A program made the translations under genes and the position numbers. 64,000 bases of DNA, taken from Mugil cephalus (lineage: Eukaryota > Chordata > Actinopteri > Mugiliformes > Mugilidae). Shown here piece by piece: positions 11,277 to 22,615 of this stretch. The stretch spans positions 1,605,816 to 1,669,815 of the forward strand of contig NC_061785.1 of the NCBI RefSeq assembly GCF_022458985.1, read 5' to 3'. Below the pieces are notes generated by a model. The model was not told where the DNA came from. It made no database searches and worked only from the letters and a program-made list of their open reading frames with translations. Position 1 is the first letter of the stretch. Every line of letters starts with the position of its first letter.

Positions 11277-13795
11277 ATGAAGGTAAGTCTACAGCTTTAT
11301 ACTCTCAGAATTTATCAGGACATTTATTTCTTAACAGGTTTGTGCAAAAACCTCTTAGCATTAACTAGACTCTAGTTTACTCCTCAGAACTACCAAGTGA
11401 ACCTTGATTATAAAACTCATAAATATCTAAAAAATATCCACTCGCATGGAATAAATGAATTAATATACATTTTTAAAAAACTGTTGAATTAAATTTGAAT
11501 GATATTTAATATATACGTTGGACTATATGTGTCAAACATAACACGACAATGAGACCTAGAACTAAACACAAACTCCACTTCTTTTTCATTAGAAATGTCT
11601 GGTTGTTCATTACATGTTCTGTAATGGTGGAGTTTGTTAAATGTTAAACACTTTCATAATGTTCTTACTTGCACGAAAACAAAGGGAAACATTTGGAGAC
11701 ATCAACCTGAGCTGAATGTGGCCCCTGAATTAAAATGTGTTTGACTCTATATTTGGTGTTTGACGTTAAATGAAATAAAATAAACTTCAGTCTCTTCAGT
11801 TCCTGCTGCTGTCAGGACTCCTCGTCCTCCTGATTCCACTGGTGACCAGTGACTCCAGAATTCTTGTGCTTCCTGTGGACTGTGGCGACATCTATAACGA
11901 TGACAGCAACCAACCGAGTGGAGTGTACACCATCTATCCCATCGGATCCACGTCAGGAGTCCAGGTTTGTTCTGGAATAATCTGACTGTTGTGCAGTGTC
12001 GGGTTGAGAGGTTTTGTTTGTCACTGTTGTTGTATTTCTGTCACTAGTTTTTAACACTTTTAAGTCTGACATAGACAGAAAACCAGAGTTGTAAATAATG
12101 CTGCTTATTTACAGATCAGATCTCCAGTTCCGGCTGGAGACACATTTTAATTAATACCAGACATATTTTGATGTTTTATTCCATACTTGTGTTTGTGTGT
12201 AGGTGTACTGTGACATGGACTCTCTGGGAGGAGGTTGGACGGTGAGTTTTTAAATCCTCTTTGATATGATCAAGCTACTTCTGTTACCTGTCTGCTCTCC
12301 TATCAACAAATCATTCTTAGTCACAGATGTTGTTTCTTCTCAGTCTGGAGTTTTACATTTTTAAATGAAACTTGTCCAGAAACATCTGATGCACCAGTTT
12401 TTAAGTGCTTACAAAAGCAGCTGATTCTTTAATGTGACAACATTTTGACTTTTGGACATAGTCGACCTCCTTCCCGTCCCCCCACAGGTGTTCCAGAGGA
12501 GGATGGATGGTGCATTGAACTTCTACAGGCCCTGGGATCACTACAAGCTGGGCTTTGGTAGCGGTGCTGGAGAATACTGGCTCGGTGAGACATGATAAAG
12601 AACTAAACATCAGACTCTGATTTGACGTCACGGATAGACATGGGTCCATAAAGATTTCTGTTTGTCTTTAGGTCTCGAAAATATCTTCCAACTCACACTG
12701 AGGAAAAAGTACGAGCTGTTGGTGGATATGGAGGATTTCAGTGGAAACAAGGTGTACGCTCGTTATTCCTCATTTTCCATTGACTCAGAATCCTCCGGAT
12801 ACACACTGAGAGTGTCTGGATTCACAGATGGAGGGGCAGGTGGGTAAATACACAACAACAACACAACAGAACCACATGAGTTCTGAGATGTTGGTGGTTT
12901 CTTCTTGTCAACTGATGCTCCAACATTTCTACTGGATGAAAGTCAGGACTTTGACTTGTTCCTAAACATTCATCTGGTTCTTCTGGAGAACCACTGGTGT
13001 TCTTGGGATCCTCGTCTTCCTCCATGACCCAGTTTCTCTTCACATTCAGCTCATGGACTCATGTCCTGACATTTTCTTTTAGAGTTCATTGGTGGAATTC
13101 ACAGTTCATTGGTCCATCAATGATGAGCAGATGCAGCAGAACAGGCCCAAACCAGGACATTAGCGCCCCCATGTTTCATGGAGGGATGAGGTTCTGATGC
13201 TGGAATGCAGTGTTGGTTCATCTCCAAACATGACGATGCCCAAACATTTAAACCAAACTGTTCTACTCTGGTCTCATCTGTCCACTAAACATTGTCCCAC
13301 CTGTTCTTTTTGGTTTCTGTGGTTGTTGAGTGGATTCATCAACATTAACATCGGCCATCAGAATAGAACTGCACACATTAACTTAGAATGAGAAGTCTTA
13401 TCCAGTGTCCCAGTGTTTAGTCACAGTTAATCATGATGATCTGCAAAGAGTAGATGCTCAGAGAGAATTTAGACTAAATTAAACCATCTGTTCATATGTT
13501 TCTGGCTGTAGATGAATTTCAACTGTTTCTTCAACTTGCAGGAGACAGCCTGACATATCACAATGGACAGAAGTTCTCCACTTTTGACAAAGACCAGGAC
13601 CCCTCAACTTCAAACTGTGCCAGAAAATATCTGGGGGCGTTCTGGTACAATACTTGTCACACTGCAAACCCCAACGGAGTTTATCGCTGGGGAGCAGACG
13701 GTACTATGCTTGCTGTTGGAGTGGAGTGGTATAAATGGAAGGGTAGTGACTACTCCCTGAAGTCCATCAGCATGAAGATCCGTCCTGTGCAGTAA
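11277..13795 (+). CDS. mfap4-like: MFAP4-like secreted fibrinogen-domain protein, copy B
   Basis: Exons: 11277-11282, 11800-11964, 12203-12241, 12488-12584, 12672-12839 and 13542-13795; 242 aa, no interruption, all GT/AG. Same architecture as copy A: signal peptide, then one fibrinogen-related domain with both disulfide pairs and the DKDQD calcium loop. Diagnostic variants are DGALNF and GFGSGAGEY in exon 4, [10 protein letters not shown] in exon 5, and DSLTYHNG with DPSTSNC and NTCHTAN in exon 6. Intron 5 differs from the other three: it lacks the short TTTATTTATATAGCAC repeat and keeps a different sequence. The 3' flank (to about 14,475) is shared with copy F, not with A or E. Likely secreted and disulfide-bonded, with the same role as the other copies. 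Confidence 0.9.
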
Positions 13796-14475
13796 ATCTC
13801 CAGGACAAACTTTATGTCTTTTCTTCCACTCATTAATTATGTCGTTCCATATGTGTGATTAGCATGACATTAAAATTAAACCTGAAACAATGGAAACTGG
13901 ACCTGTAACTAGACTCAGATTGACTTGAAAAGTGTCAATAAAAATCTGTAGCTTGAGTGTGAGAGAAGGTTTTGGTTGGTTTTCTCTCCACACTCAGTCT
14001 GCTGTTGTAAACAAACTGTTTAGTTTCTGCTTATAATCATTATTTGCTTTAATAAACGAAGAGCAAAGCAAAAACTCCTCTGATATGGTGCTGTGGTTGA
14101 TTTTCACACAAATACTTTTAAAGGTACAGAACTAGTTTTAATCATAGATTGTAAAAAAAATATATGGAAGGAGGATCAACTCCTCTAAAGTGAAGCCAAA
14201 GTTAGTAGAGCTCCCTCTGGTGGCTCCAATATTGATTAGAAGTTCCATCCCCGCCATACTATAGAAAGAGACATAGCTTCCGCATTTATATATGTTCTAT
14301 GGTTTTAATAGTCATGTTAATGTCAATAATCAAAAAAGAAATGCCCTGTTAATCCTCATGTTACAGAACCTGCATGTCCTGGAATCACAGAACCACACAA
14401 AGCACCTGGACTAGATGATGTGTGACCCTCTAGTGCATCTTCAACAGAAGCACTATTTAGCCAAATGGCATGTAC
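13796..14475 (+). other. 3' UTR and flank of copy B, shared with copy F
   Basis: Contains CAATAAAAATCTGTAGCTTG (a likely poly(A) signal near 13,937) and further AATAAA-type signals. It includes a short dispersed repeat (AGAGCTCCCTCTGGTGGCTC, about 14,180-14,230). Similarity to the copy F flank stops at about 14,475 (42,767 in F), which marks the right edge of the duplicated block. Confidence 0.6.
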
Positions 14476-16895
14476 AAAAAGTAATACAACAGAATTTTAC
14501 TGTTTATTTTTATGTAAATGTTTAATAAATAATTTTCTGTTCTTTTACAAAAACATTAGAAATACTACTATTTGTTGTTAAAATATGTTCACAATCGTAA
14601 TTTACAATTTACAAATATCTGTCTGTTATTTAATGGAATAAACTGTAAAATTCAACAAACTTTAAACTTAAAAAAATCATTTAAAATTACTGAGAATTTA
14701 ATAGTAAAATAACTATTTAACACTGTAGGCTTTTGTGTGTATATATATACCATCCAATGTAAATCACAACGTCTTGAATTAATTCACAGCATGTCTGAAC
14801 AAAACACGTGTAATCAGGAGACATTTTACTGCTGCAACGTCTCCCTGCACAAACACAAAAGACAAAAACGTGAACGCGACACGTCATTGGAGTGCATGCT
14901 TTGAAAAGCGCGGGTCCCATTTGGATTGGTAGAAGAAGAAGAAGAAGAAGAAGAAGAAAAAGAAGAAAAAGAAGAAGAAGAAGAAGAAGACATGCCATTA
15001 GCTGTTGGGACACTGAACATCCGTCTTTGACGTTATGCTTAATAAGGTCAACAACCACCACCAGCAGCTAATGTCGAGGCTGGAGGAAGGCAGAAGGCAA
15101 GTATCAAACTGAAGCTGAGTAGTATTAGCTTTATTTACCACCATGCCTCTGACTTTACTCAGTCGACAAAACCAAGCATGTCGTCAATTGAAATGTTAGC
15201 TAACTATGATGACAAAAGTATGGCCGGCGGCGGCAGCGTCTTCACCTGGCGTCTGCTAGTGTTAGTGATAGATATATATCTATGAGTGTTAGTAGTCAGC
15301 CAGACCAACCACTTTTTATTTTATTTACACTAATGTTAGCTTAGCACTTAACAGTGAGTCATTACATTTACTTTTGTGAACTGACTGACACAGGCGGAGA
15401 GAAAGAGGAACAACTTTTGTTTAGAGCTGCAACAATGAACAATAATCGATTATTAACCCTCTTCTACATTTTCACTACTTTTTTGGCCATAACCTTGACT
15501 GCGTGACTTGAAATGGCATGATTTCTGGCTAGGATAGGAAGCTGGATTTTATGGAACGTGTCAAAATGTCAAAGTCTTCTTTCCACGCAGACTGCTCCTA
15601 CTCCTCCACTTGCAGGTGTTGCTAATAAGCCATTTTAAGTGGATTTTCTTCCAAAGAAGAAAGAACAAATGTTTTATAAATGATACTGAGATTTGGTAAT
15701 GGTTTATTTCAACCAGTTACTCTTTCTTAAAACTAATATTTTCATCTTCCTCTTGCCTCTCACAGACATAGGAGGAGCGACCTACTCTGCCTTTTTCAAG
15801 GTTTTTCAAATTTAAATTTTGGTGCATCACTAGTCAGTGGTCAACATGAAATTCAAAACAATACTGAAAAATATGTAAAGGATAAGCTAACAATCATCTT
15901 CTAGTTTATTGAGGGGAGATCTGCTAACACAGTTTAGGTTGACCTTTTCACAACCAATAGCATTTATTTAGATTTTGGCAAATTTCCTGATTCATATTTT
16001 TTTTTCTTTCTCTCTGCAGATAAGTGGTGAGAGTTGATTTCATGGGATAAACTGGTGGTTAAGAACTCCACTCCTTTCCATGCTGAACTGTACAGTGAAG
16101 CAGTGTGCTCCGCAGTAGGAGAAACCTTAGTCAAAGAACCCAATGTTGAGCAGCTACAGAGATGCAGTGGAAAGGCACTCACTGTTTAAACCAAGGTGAG
16201 GCACTTGAATTCAGACAGATTCAGCTCATGCTTGTGATGCAGGACCAGCACGTATACTTTGTTACACCTCATGATGTGTCCTATGTGCCAGCATTTGCAT
16301 TGTATGAAGTGAAACAAGCATGAAATGTTGGAAGCCTGAGCGGAAACTAGATTATTACCCTTTGTCTGTCTTGTCACTGCTCAAAAAGACAAGTATGTTT
16401 TCAATTTGTACAGAATAAACTTTCACATTAAAAAAATGTGCATAGTCACATCTACTTAGTAGGTCCACCTGTTCTAATCAATGCAGTCCAATATAGCAGT
16501 TCTACTATGAATTATACTTCAAAGAATCTTCTCTACATTTTTGTTGATGTTTTGAAAAAGGTGATGACTATACACTTCACCTTGTTCATCATTGATTTCA
16601 TAGTGGGTCTTAGTGGTGGTGTACTGCATTATATTGAGAAAGGAACAGTTTAAAATATATTAATGGCTACTGAGGATATAATTATGTTAGGTAATAATAT
16701 ACCCAGATTGAGCTATGTGATGTCTGTGTTTAAATATTACTACTATCTGTCCTTTAATAAGGCCAACAACATGTCTTGGACAGTCCTCCAAGCAGCCAGA
16801 GCAACCAACAGTTGAGCAGAGCCAGTACCAGTACAAGTCCAGTAACACAGTCTGATGAGATGCCCCTCTCTGGTGAGTACATGCATAAATAAAAA
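14476..16895. other. Unique spacer, no confident gene
   Basis: AT-rich sequence with a GAA microsatellite and a CpG-bearing patch near 15,200-15,260. A possible exon-like frame (16,031-16,186) follows a strong polypyrimidine tract and AG at 16,018-16,019. It includes WDKLVVKNSTPFHAELYSEA and QLQRCSGKALTV, then a stop; I do not recognise it. Nothing else supports a gene. Confidence 0.4.
14931..14990. repeat. (GAA)n microsatellite
   Basis: About 20 GAA units with two short A-rich interruptions. Confidence 0.95.
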
Positions 16896-17212
16896 AATAA
16901 TGCTCTGGTCCAATCTGACCACATTCACCAGCTTAATTGACACAGGCACAAACGAGTTTTTAAATCTGTTCAGTTTGCGGTAACAGCTCATACTCGCCGT
17001 GCAACATATGTGATGGATGACTGATTATCTTATTTGCTTGTTGCAAAGTGGCCTGTTCATAAATACTCTGAATGGAGGAGTGCTCTTTAATACTAATGAT
17101 TTTTCCAGCCATTTGTTGATTGGTTGGTTGACTCGTTTGTTGGTTGATTGGGTGGTCGACTGTTTTTTTTTGTTGACTGGTTGACTGATTTGTTAATTGA
17201 CTTGTTGATCGA
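16896..17212 (+). repeat. Dispersed repeat plus TTGACTGGTTTG-type minisatellite
   Basis: Positions 16,896-17,105 closely match 46,299-46,505 in minpp1 intron 5. They are followed by a minisatellite of TTGGTTGACTGGTTTG-like units ending at about 17,212. The minisatellite runs straight into the MFAP4-like relic C. The same order (repeat, then minisatellite) is found in minpp1, 30 kb away. Confidence 0.75.
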
Positions 17213-17640
17213 CACAAACCCCAACGGAGTTTATCGCTGGGGAGCAGATGGTACTCTCTATGCTGTTGGAGTGGTGTGGAAACAATGGAAGGGTCATGAC
17301 TACTCCCTGAAGTCCATCAGCATGAAGATCCGTCCTGTGCAGTAAATCTCCAGGACAAACTTTATTTCTTTTCTTCCTCTCATTAATTATGTTGTTCCAT
17401 ATGTGTGATTAGCATGAGATTAAAATTAAACCTGAAACAATGGAAACTGGACCTGTAACCAGACTCAGGTCGATTTTACAAGTGTCAATAAATTCTGTAG
17501 CTTGTGTGTGATTGAAGGTTTTGGATGGTTTTCTCTTTACACTCAGTCTGCTGCTGAAACTGTTTAGTTTCTGCTTAGAATCATTATTTGCTTTAATAAA
17601 GAAAGAGGAAAGCAAAAATCTGCTGTGATCTGATGGTGTT
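17213..17640 (+). pseudogene. MFAP4-like relic C: end of exon 6 and 3' flank
   Basis: From about 17,213 the sequence is the last 44 codons of exon 6 ([14 protein letters not shown] to KIRPVQ, stop 17,343-17,345) and then a 3' flank of the B/F type. Exons 1-5 and the start of exon 6, with three of the four conserved cysteines and the calcium loop, are missing. The 5' edge abuts a minisatellite. An open frame extends upstream through the minisatellite, but by chance. This is a decayed gene copy whose remaining codons show no stop. Confidence 0.85.
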
Positions 17641-17659
17641 GTCATTTTTTTACACAAAT

Positions 17660-17845
17660 ACTCTTAAAGGTTAAAGTGAAGCCAAAGCCAGTAGAGCTCC
17701 CCCTGGTGGCTGGAGGCTGTAGCATAGGCCATAAGCTCCACCCACTCCATGTTAATGGGAGGAGCTTGGGCCAAACTAAAATACATGTCAAATAAAAAAA
17801 AAAAATGCAAGGATGGTTTCTGTCATTTTAGGTAGTTAATATAAT
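17660..17845 (+). repeat. Dispersed repeat (AGCTCCCCCTGGTGGCTGG family)
   Basis: Family members: 4190-4240 with 4598-4700, 14,180-14,230, 32,285-32,330, 42,390-42,435, 44,455-44,640 and, inverted, about 61,600-61,720. The fullest copies carry CCTGGTGGCTGGAGGCTG and CTCCATGTTAATGGGAGG. This looks like a small SINE-like or MITE-like teleost family. I did not recognise terminal repeats. Confidence 0.6.
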
Positions 17846-18224
17846 GTTGATGAATTTTCAAGTGTAAAATTTTTGGATACGTTTCCTTTTAGTTCATTAT
17901 TTCACACTAGAGGAACAGGATGTTACATCACAACCACCGGTTGCTTAACAGTTAGTTCCAGCATCCTGGAGTCACCTCCCTCAATGCAGCCACCACGCAA
18001 CCATGTGACTTTCAACCAAGAGATTAGCTTAGCCCTACTGCTAGCTACTAAAACCACTCAACTAGCCTTACCTTTAGCATGTTCCCCAGCTAGGATGTTT
18101 CCTCCTCAGCCACAGCCACTCACTTGCTCGCTCTGCTGCCAGGGACATGTCGTTTACTGCCACCCTCTTTTCTCTCCTGGGAATGCCCAGCTCACCTAAC
18201 CCTGCAAACGTAGCCAATGTGGCT
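17846..18224. other. Spacer, nothing recognised
   Basis: A 108-codon frame here has no domain that I recognise and lies next to LINE debris; not called as a gene. Confidence 0.4.
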
Positions 18225-18495
18225 AAGTACATGAGAACACATTGGGCAGGCAGCATCCTCCCCTAACCACTGGTTTAGGTTCTGGGGAGATGGCAGCACA
18301 TCATCAGTAGCCCCTATCATAAATCTAATCCTACTAGCCTCCATGCTCCACAGCTCTCTTCAAGACCACTTTTTCCTTTTTTCTACACTCTCCCAGTTCA
18401 CCCACTGTCTTTGCTTAGCCTGTGACACTGCCTTAGTACATCTTACTGCTTCCTCTTTCCTACGAATCTACTCCACTACTATCTTTCTCTGACAT
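18225..18495 (-). mobile_element. LINE relic (3' part), same family as in copy E intron 1
   Basis: Closely matches 27,308-27,545, which is the 3' portion of the minus-strand LINE in intron 1 of copy E (shared CATCCTCCCCTAACCACTGG and CTCTCCCAGTTCACCCACTG). Only this end is present, as expected from 5' truncation. Confidence 0.7.
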
Positions 18496-18660
18496 TATGA
18501 GCAGCACCAAAAAGGCTCATAATATAATAATTACATTATTATATTATATGAAACTGTTATTATTCTCACGATTTTATTATATTATTAACTTTTATTACAT
18601 TATGAGCTGTTATGAAATTATGAGTCATTATTACATTATGAGTTGCTACAACTTATCCAG
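18496..18660. repeat. AT-rich imperfect repeat tract (TTATTACATTATGAG)
   Basis: Imperfect tandem units around 'attattacattatgagt'. No coding signal. Confidence 0.5.
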
Positions 18661-18944
18661 CACCGTAATTTCAAGGCTGCAAGACCAACATGATGAGGCA
18701 TTGGTCTGCGACACACGGCATTAAATACAGTTTCAGCTAAGTCTCAGCAGAGCAGAGCAAGTGAGGATCCAGTGACCAATATCCTATTTGTTTACTTACA
18801 CAAGCTCTTGTTCAGAAACTCAATAAAATTTCTGTTTACACAAGACCACAAACCACTTTACTTTTGTTCGACACCAAAAAGTCACAGGAGTTAAGGGAAT
18901 CAAAACTGATAAGCAGAACCAATAATGGCATCGATACCAAAATC

Positions 18945-19276
18945 TTATTGATTATTAAGACTAATATTTTTAAACACCTTCAACGGCTTCAACAACTCAG
19001 CAACATTTTGTACCTTTTTTTGTCCAACATGTGTCCACATTAATGTGTCCCTGTTGCTACATAGACAAACTAGCTTGTTGACATTGTCCAACAAGAGGAG
19101 AGCTGACCGCTTCTTATTTTCAATGTTGCTGCAACTGAGAACAGTCTCTCCCGGTGAACAGTGGTTGCAGGAGTGGACACATATTTGCAGCCATCATGTC
19201 CAGCTTGCCTTTGTCTTGGTTTGTCTTGGTTTGTCTCCAGCTGTTAGCTGTGTTAGTCCAAGTGCTAGCAGAATGA
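18945..19276 (+). repeat. Dispersed repeat (CCAGCTGTTAGC family)
   Basis: Matches 51,335-51,605 in an atad1 intron and, in part, 481-545. Shared landmarks are GTGTCCCTGTTGCTAC, GGAGTGGACACATATT and TTTGTCTCCAGCTGTTAG. Family unknown. Confidence 0.6.
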
Positions 19277-19489
19277 AGTGCTAGTGCTCCTATTGAGTAC
19301 TTTTCCAGTATTTATCCATCATCTCTATCACTGCTGTCTGTGGTTTGAATGGTAACAGGTAGACAGCTTAATAATTTACCTTCTGTCCTCAAGTGGAAGA
19401 TGATTTAACTGTTTTGTCACTATATGTGTGTATTGATGAAACAAGACTAATTATTTGCAGTAAATAAAGAATAATTTTCTGACCAATTA

Positions 19490-19870
19490 AGTGAAATTGG
19501 ATCATTTCCCCACTGGTTAAAAATCATTGGATCTAAGTCTTTACCCTCAAAGAAAAAACTAAAAGTTTTGGGAACCAATAGTTCGGTGACAGATGGAGAT
19601 TATTTTTTTTTTCCACCAGATCAGCAAATATTCTTATCAGTCTGAACCAGACCTGGCAGCTCTATAAAGCTTCACAGCTCTCACCGTTTGCTTCGCTTTC
19701 ACCACAACCCTGACAATGAAGGTAAGTCTATAGCTTTATACTCTCAGACTTTATCAGGACATTTAAATCTCAACATGTTTGAGTAAAAACCCCCTAGTGT
19801 TAACTAGACTCTTGTTTACTCCTCAGAAGTGAAACTTTAATATAAAACTTGTATGGAAAAAATGAATGAA
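19490..19870 (+). pseudogene. MFAP4-like relic D: promoter and exon 1 only
   Basis: The conserved MFAP4-like upstream block is present with TATAAA at 19,673-19,678 and exon 1 (ATGAAG, 19,716-19,721) followed by an intact GTAAGT donor and the start of intron 1. The rest of the gene is gone; a Tc1-like relic begins at about 19,877. A short match to exon 2 (TCCTCCTGATTCCACTG, about 20,289-20,305) may be its last trace. The promoter looks whole, so transcription from it into the downstream fossil is possible but unproven. Confidence 0.75.
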
Positions 19871-19876
19871 TATATA

Positions 19877-20250
19877 CAGTGGTGGAAAAGAAGTTTTAAG
19901 ACACCCCTAAAATGTTACAGTCTCAAATATTATCATGAAATATTTGTGGAAATGTTTTTGTGTGTTTGAAAAGGTGTGGCTGCATTAGAAAGACACAAAC
20001 AAATACAAATTCTATTTACTTTGTCTATTGTTTATTCTATTGACAGTTTCAATATGTCACTTCTCAACAGTGTCGGTATCAAAGTCAACAAAGAATGTGA
20101 ACAAAAACTAAATAAAACCATCACATCATCAGATTAATCAGATTAATATTCATTAGCTGCAGCAGAGCTCTAATCCTGGCTCCATGTTCCCCACCAGCCT
20201 TTCACATTGTTGAGGGATAATCTTGTCCTATTCTTCTTGTGGAGTGGAGT
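19877..20250. mobile_element. Tc1-like DNA transposon relic
   Basis: Begins with CAGTGGTGGAAAAGAAGTTT, which has the character of a Tc1/mariner terminal sequence, and includes a stretch (CACCAGCCTTTCACATTG) resembling degraded transposase-flanking sequence. No transposase frame remains. It lies inside what was MFAP4-like copy D. Confidence 0.45.
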
Positions 20251-20329
20251 GGAGTTGATTAAATGTGAACTTTTTCACAACATCCTCTTCCTCCTGATTC
20301 CACTGTTGTTTCCCAAGTGAAGGCAGCCT

Positions 20330-22615
20330 GAGCAAAATTCGGTTGAGAAAATTGCAAGAAAGTATACATTAAGATATAAATAAGACGAAGAGCAAAAGTA
20401 GAGTGAATGGAAATGGATGTGTGGAAACTGGATGGATGAATGTGAAACCAGGCAGAGAAAGCAGTTGAAGAAACAGATGCCTGTTAATGTGAGTGGTAGT
20501 GGAAGCAATGAGGGACAGAAAGGGAAAGATAAACCGCCAATACACACACCTACACCCACATCAGGACATTATCCCAGAATGTCAGAGGTCTGCAGAATGC
20601 AAGATGAGTTGGACCTTCCACCACCATACAAACCACCACCGAGCACAGCTCCATTGTTACAGTCGAGCAGCCTGTCAGACACCAGCGCTCTGAGTGGACT
20701 GAATAACAAAATTACATCAACTTCCAGCCATTTTTCCTCCCTGCCCCAATGCCCTGCCTCACTTCGGTTATCCCAGGATTCTTACACCAGGGCCCAAACC
20801 CCCATGTCCCTATGAGCCCCCGATAGCAACGTGCTTAAGATGGCATTCACCGAGAGATTAACCAAGCCTATCATGAGTCACTGCCTGTCATTGCCTCCGT
20901 TCTGTACAGCTTGCGGTGAGCCGCGCCCATGAGTCACTACTTTGCTGCACTCAGCCTCAAACAAATTTCCCCACTCTTATCCCAAGTACCTCCTGCTTTG
21001 TGGTCTACCAGTAAACATGACGTAGGCCTCATTAAAGTCTGCCCTCCAGTCCAAATTGTACCCAAATCAGGCTACCGACCACAACAACGTCAATATCTGC
21101 TTTGAAAGGAGGCTATAGAGGGGATCATACCTGTTTTCAAATCCCTATTGTCGGCCGGAGTCATTGTTCTGTGTAATGACTCACCCGTTCAAACACTTAT
21201 TTTTCCTGTCAAAAAGATTAGACCAGAAGGGCAACCTACTGAGTGACGTTTTGTACAAGACCTGCAGGCAGTAAATTCAGCTATTGTCGCTCCAACTCCA
21301 AATGTACCTAATCCCTATACTATACTCGGTCAAATTCCATCTGAGACGCGATATTTTTCTGTCGTCCCCCGCCCACATTGGGGATTCCAGATCCTCACAA
21401 ACCTTTCACTCATTTTGTCGATGAAAGAAATGGTAACATGACCTCTGTTCTTTTACAGAAACACAGTGACAGACTCCAGTGTGTTTGAGGGCAGTGGCGG
21501 CCTGTGAACAGGCTGTTTCTGCCTCATGTGACATTGTTGGTTATGCTTCTTTAACACTCTTGTTTCCAACTCTTTTGCTGCTATCTTACAGGAGCAGAAA
21601 TCCTCACACCTCTCAGCTGCACGTTGGTTGCGTTCCCACGTTGTCCTCCTGGGACTTCCCCATGTGACAGTTCAAAAGTGCACCACTTTGAACACTGCGA
21701 CTCTCCTTCCCCTCCCAAGGGACGGAGAACCTCACTGTTGTATATCAGAATTGCAACAAATTTGTAGCCCACATGTTGACCTGTCTGACATGCCTCTGAC
21801 TAACCCTGATTTTGTGTTTTATGTTGATGGGTCTGCTTTCAGGGATCCTGATACTGGCTGGGGACGTGCCGGCTATGTTATTGTTGATGATCATGGGATT
21901 GTTGAATCTTCCTCTCTCCCTCCTCATTACTCAGCCCAGGCAGCAGAGCTGTGGCACTAACCAGAGCATGTACACTGGCTGAATCACATTCGGTCATGAT
22001 TTACACTGACCCCAGATACGAATTTGGTGTAGTTCACGATTTTGGAGTACTTTGGAAACACAGAAAGCATTTGAAATCAAATGGCATGCCTATTCTTAAC
22101 CATACTCTTGTTGCAGATTTGTTGGCGGCTATCACCCTACTATCACAAGTTGCGGTATGCAAATGTGTGGCTCACACACTTGACAAAGACACAGTTTCTA
22201 GTGGAAACGCACGAGCAGACGCCGCCGCAAAACAGCTGCATTACAACCCACTTCGTGTCTTCTTGCAACCCTCCCTCCTGCTCCGCCTCTCACTTCTTCT
22301 TCTGCCTCCTTCTCTGATCTGTCTTCCCTTTCCACCTCTGCTGAACGAGCACTGTGGTCCAAGTGGTTGTTCCTATCTTGACTATGTTTGGTATGGCCTT
22401 GATCACAAACCCTACGTGCCTAAAGCTCTCTATCCTGATTTTGCTAAGTTGACGCATGGGTTAGACCATGCATCAAAAGGAGGGATGTGTGCATTGGTAC
22501 AAAAATATTGGTTTACAAAAGGCTTCACATCTTTTGCAGCAGACTATTGCTCAAATTTTGATCACTTTGTTTATGATTTGAGAGCAGTGTTTGGTTTTGA
22601 TCACAGGTAAAACTG
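20330..22615 (+). mobile_element. Class I endogenous retrovirus fossil (gamma/epsilon-like)
   Basis: Plus-strand pieces follow retroviral order. There is a gag-like segment with a PPPY late-domain motif (about 20,400-20,815), a reverse-transcriptase N-terminal piece (about 21,000-21,360; VQDLQAVNSAI and PNPYTILGQIP), RNase H (about 21,780-22,230; FYVDGSAFRD), and an integrase zinc-binding region (about 22,330-22,605). The family resembles gamma/epsilon-type (ERV1) viruses of fish. No env and no LTR pair were recognised. It is broken in several places and old enough to have lost large parts. It sits in the spacer between the two MFAP4 blocks, next to relic D. Confidence 0.8.
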
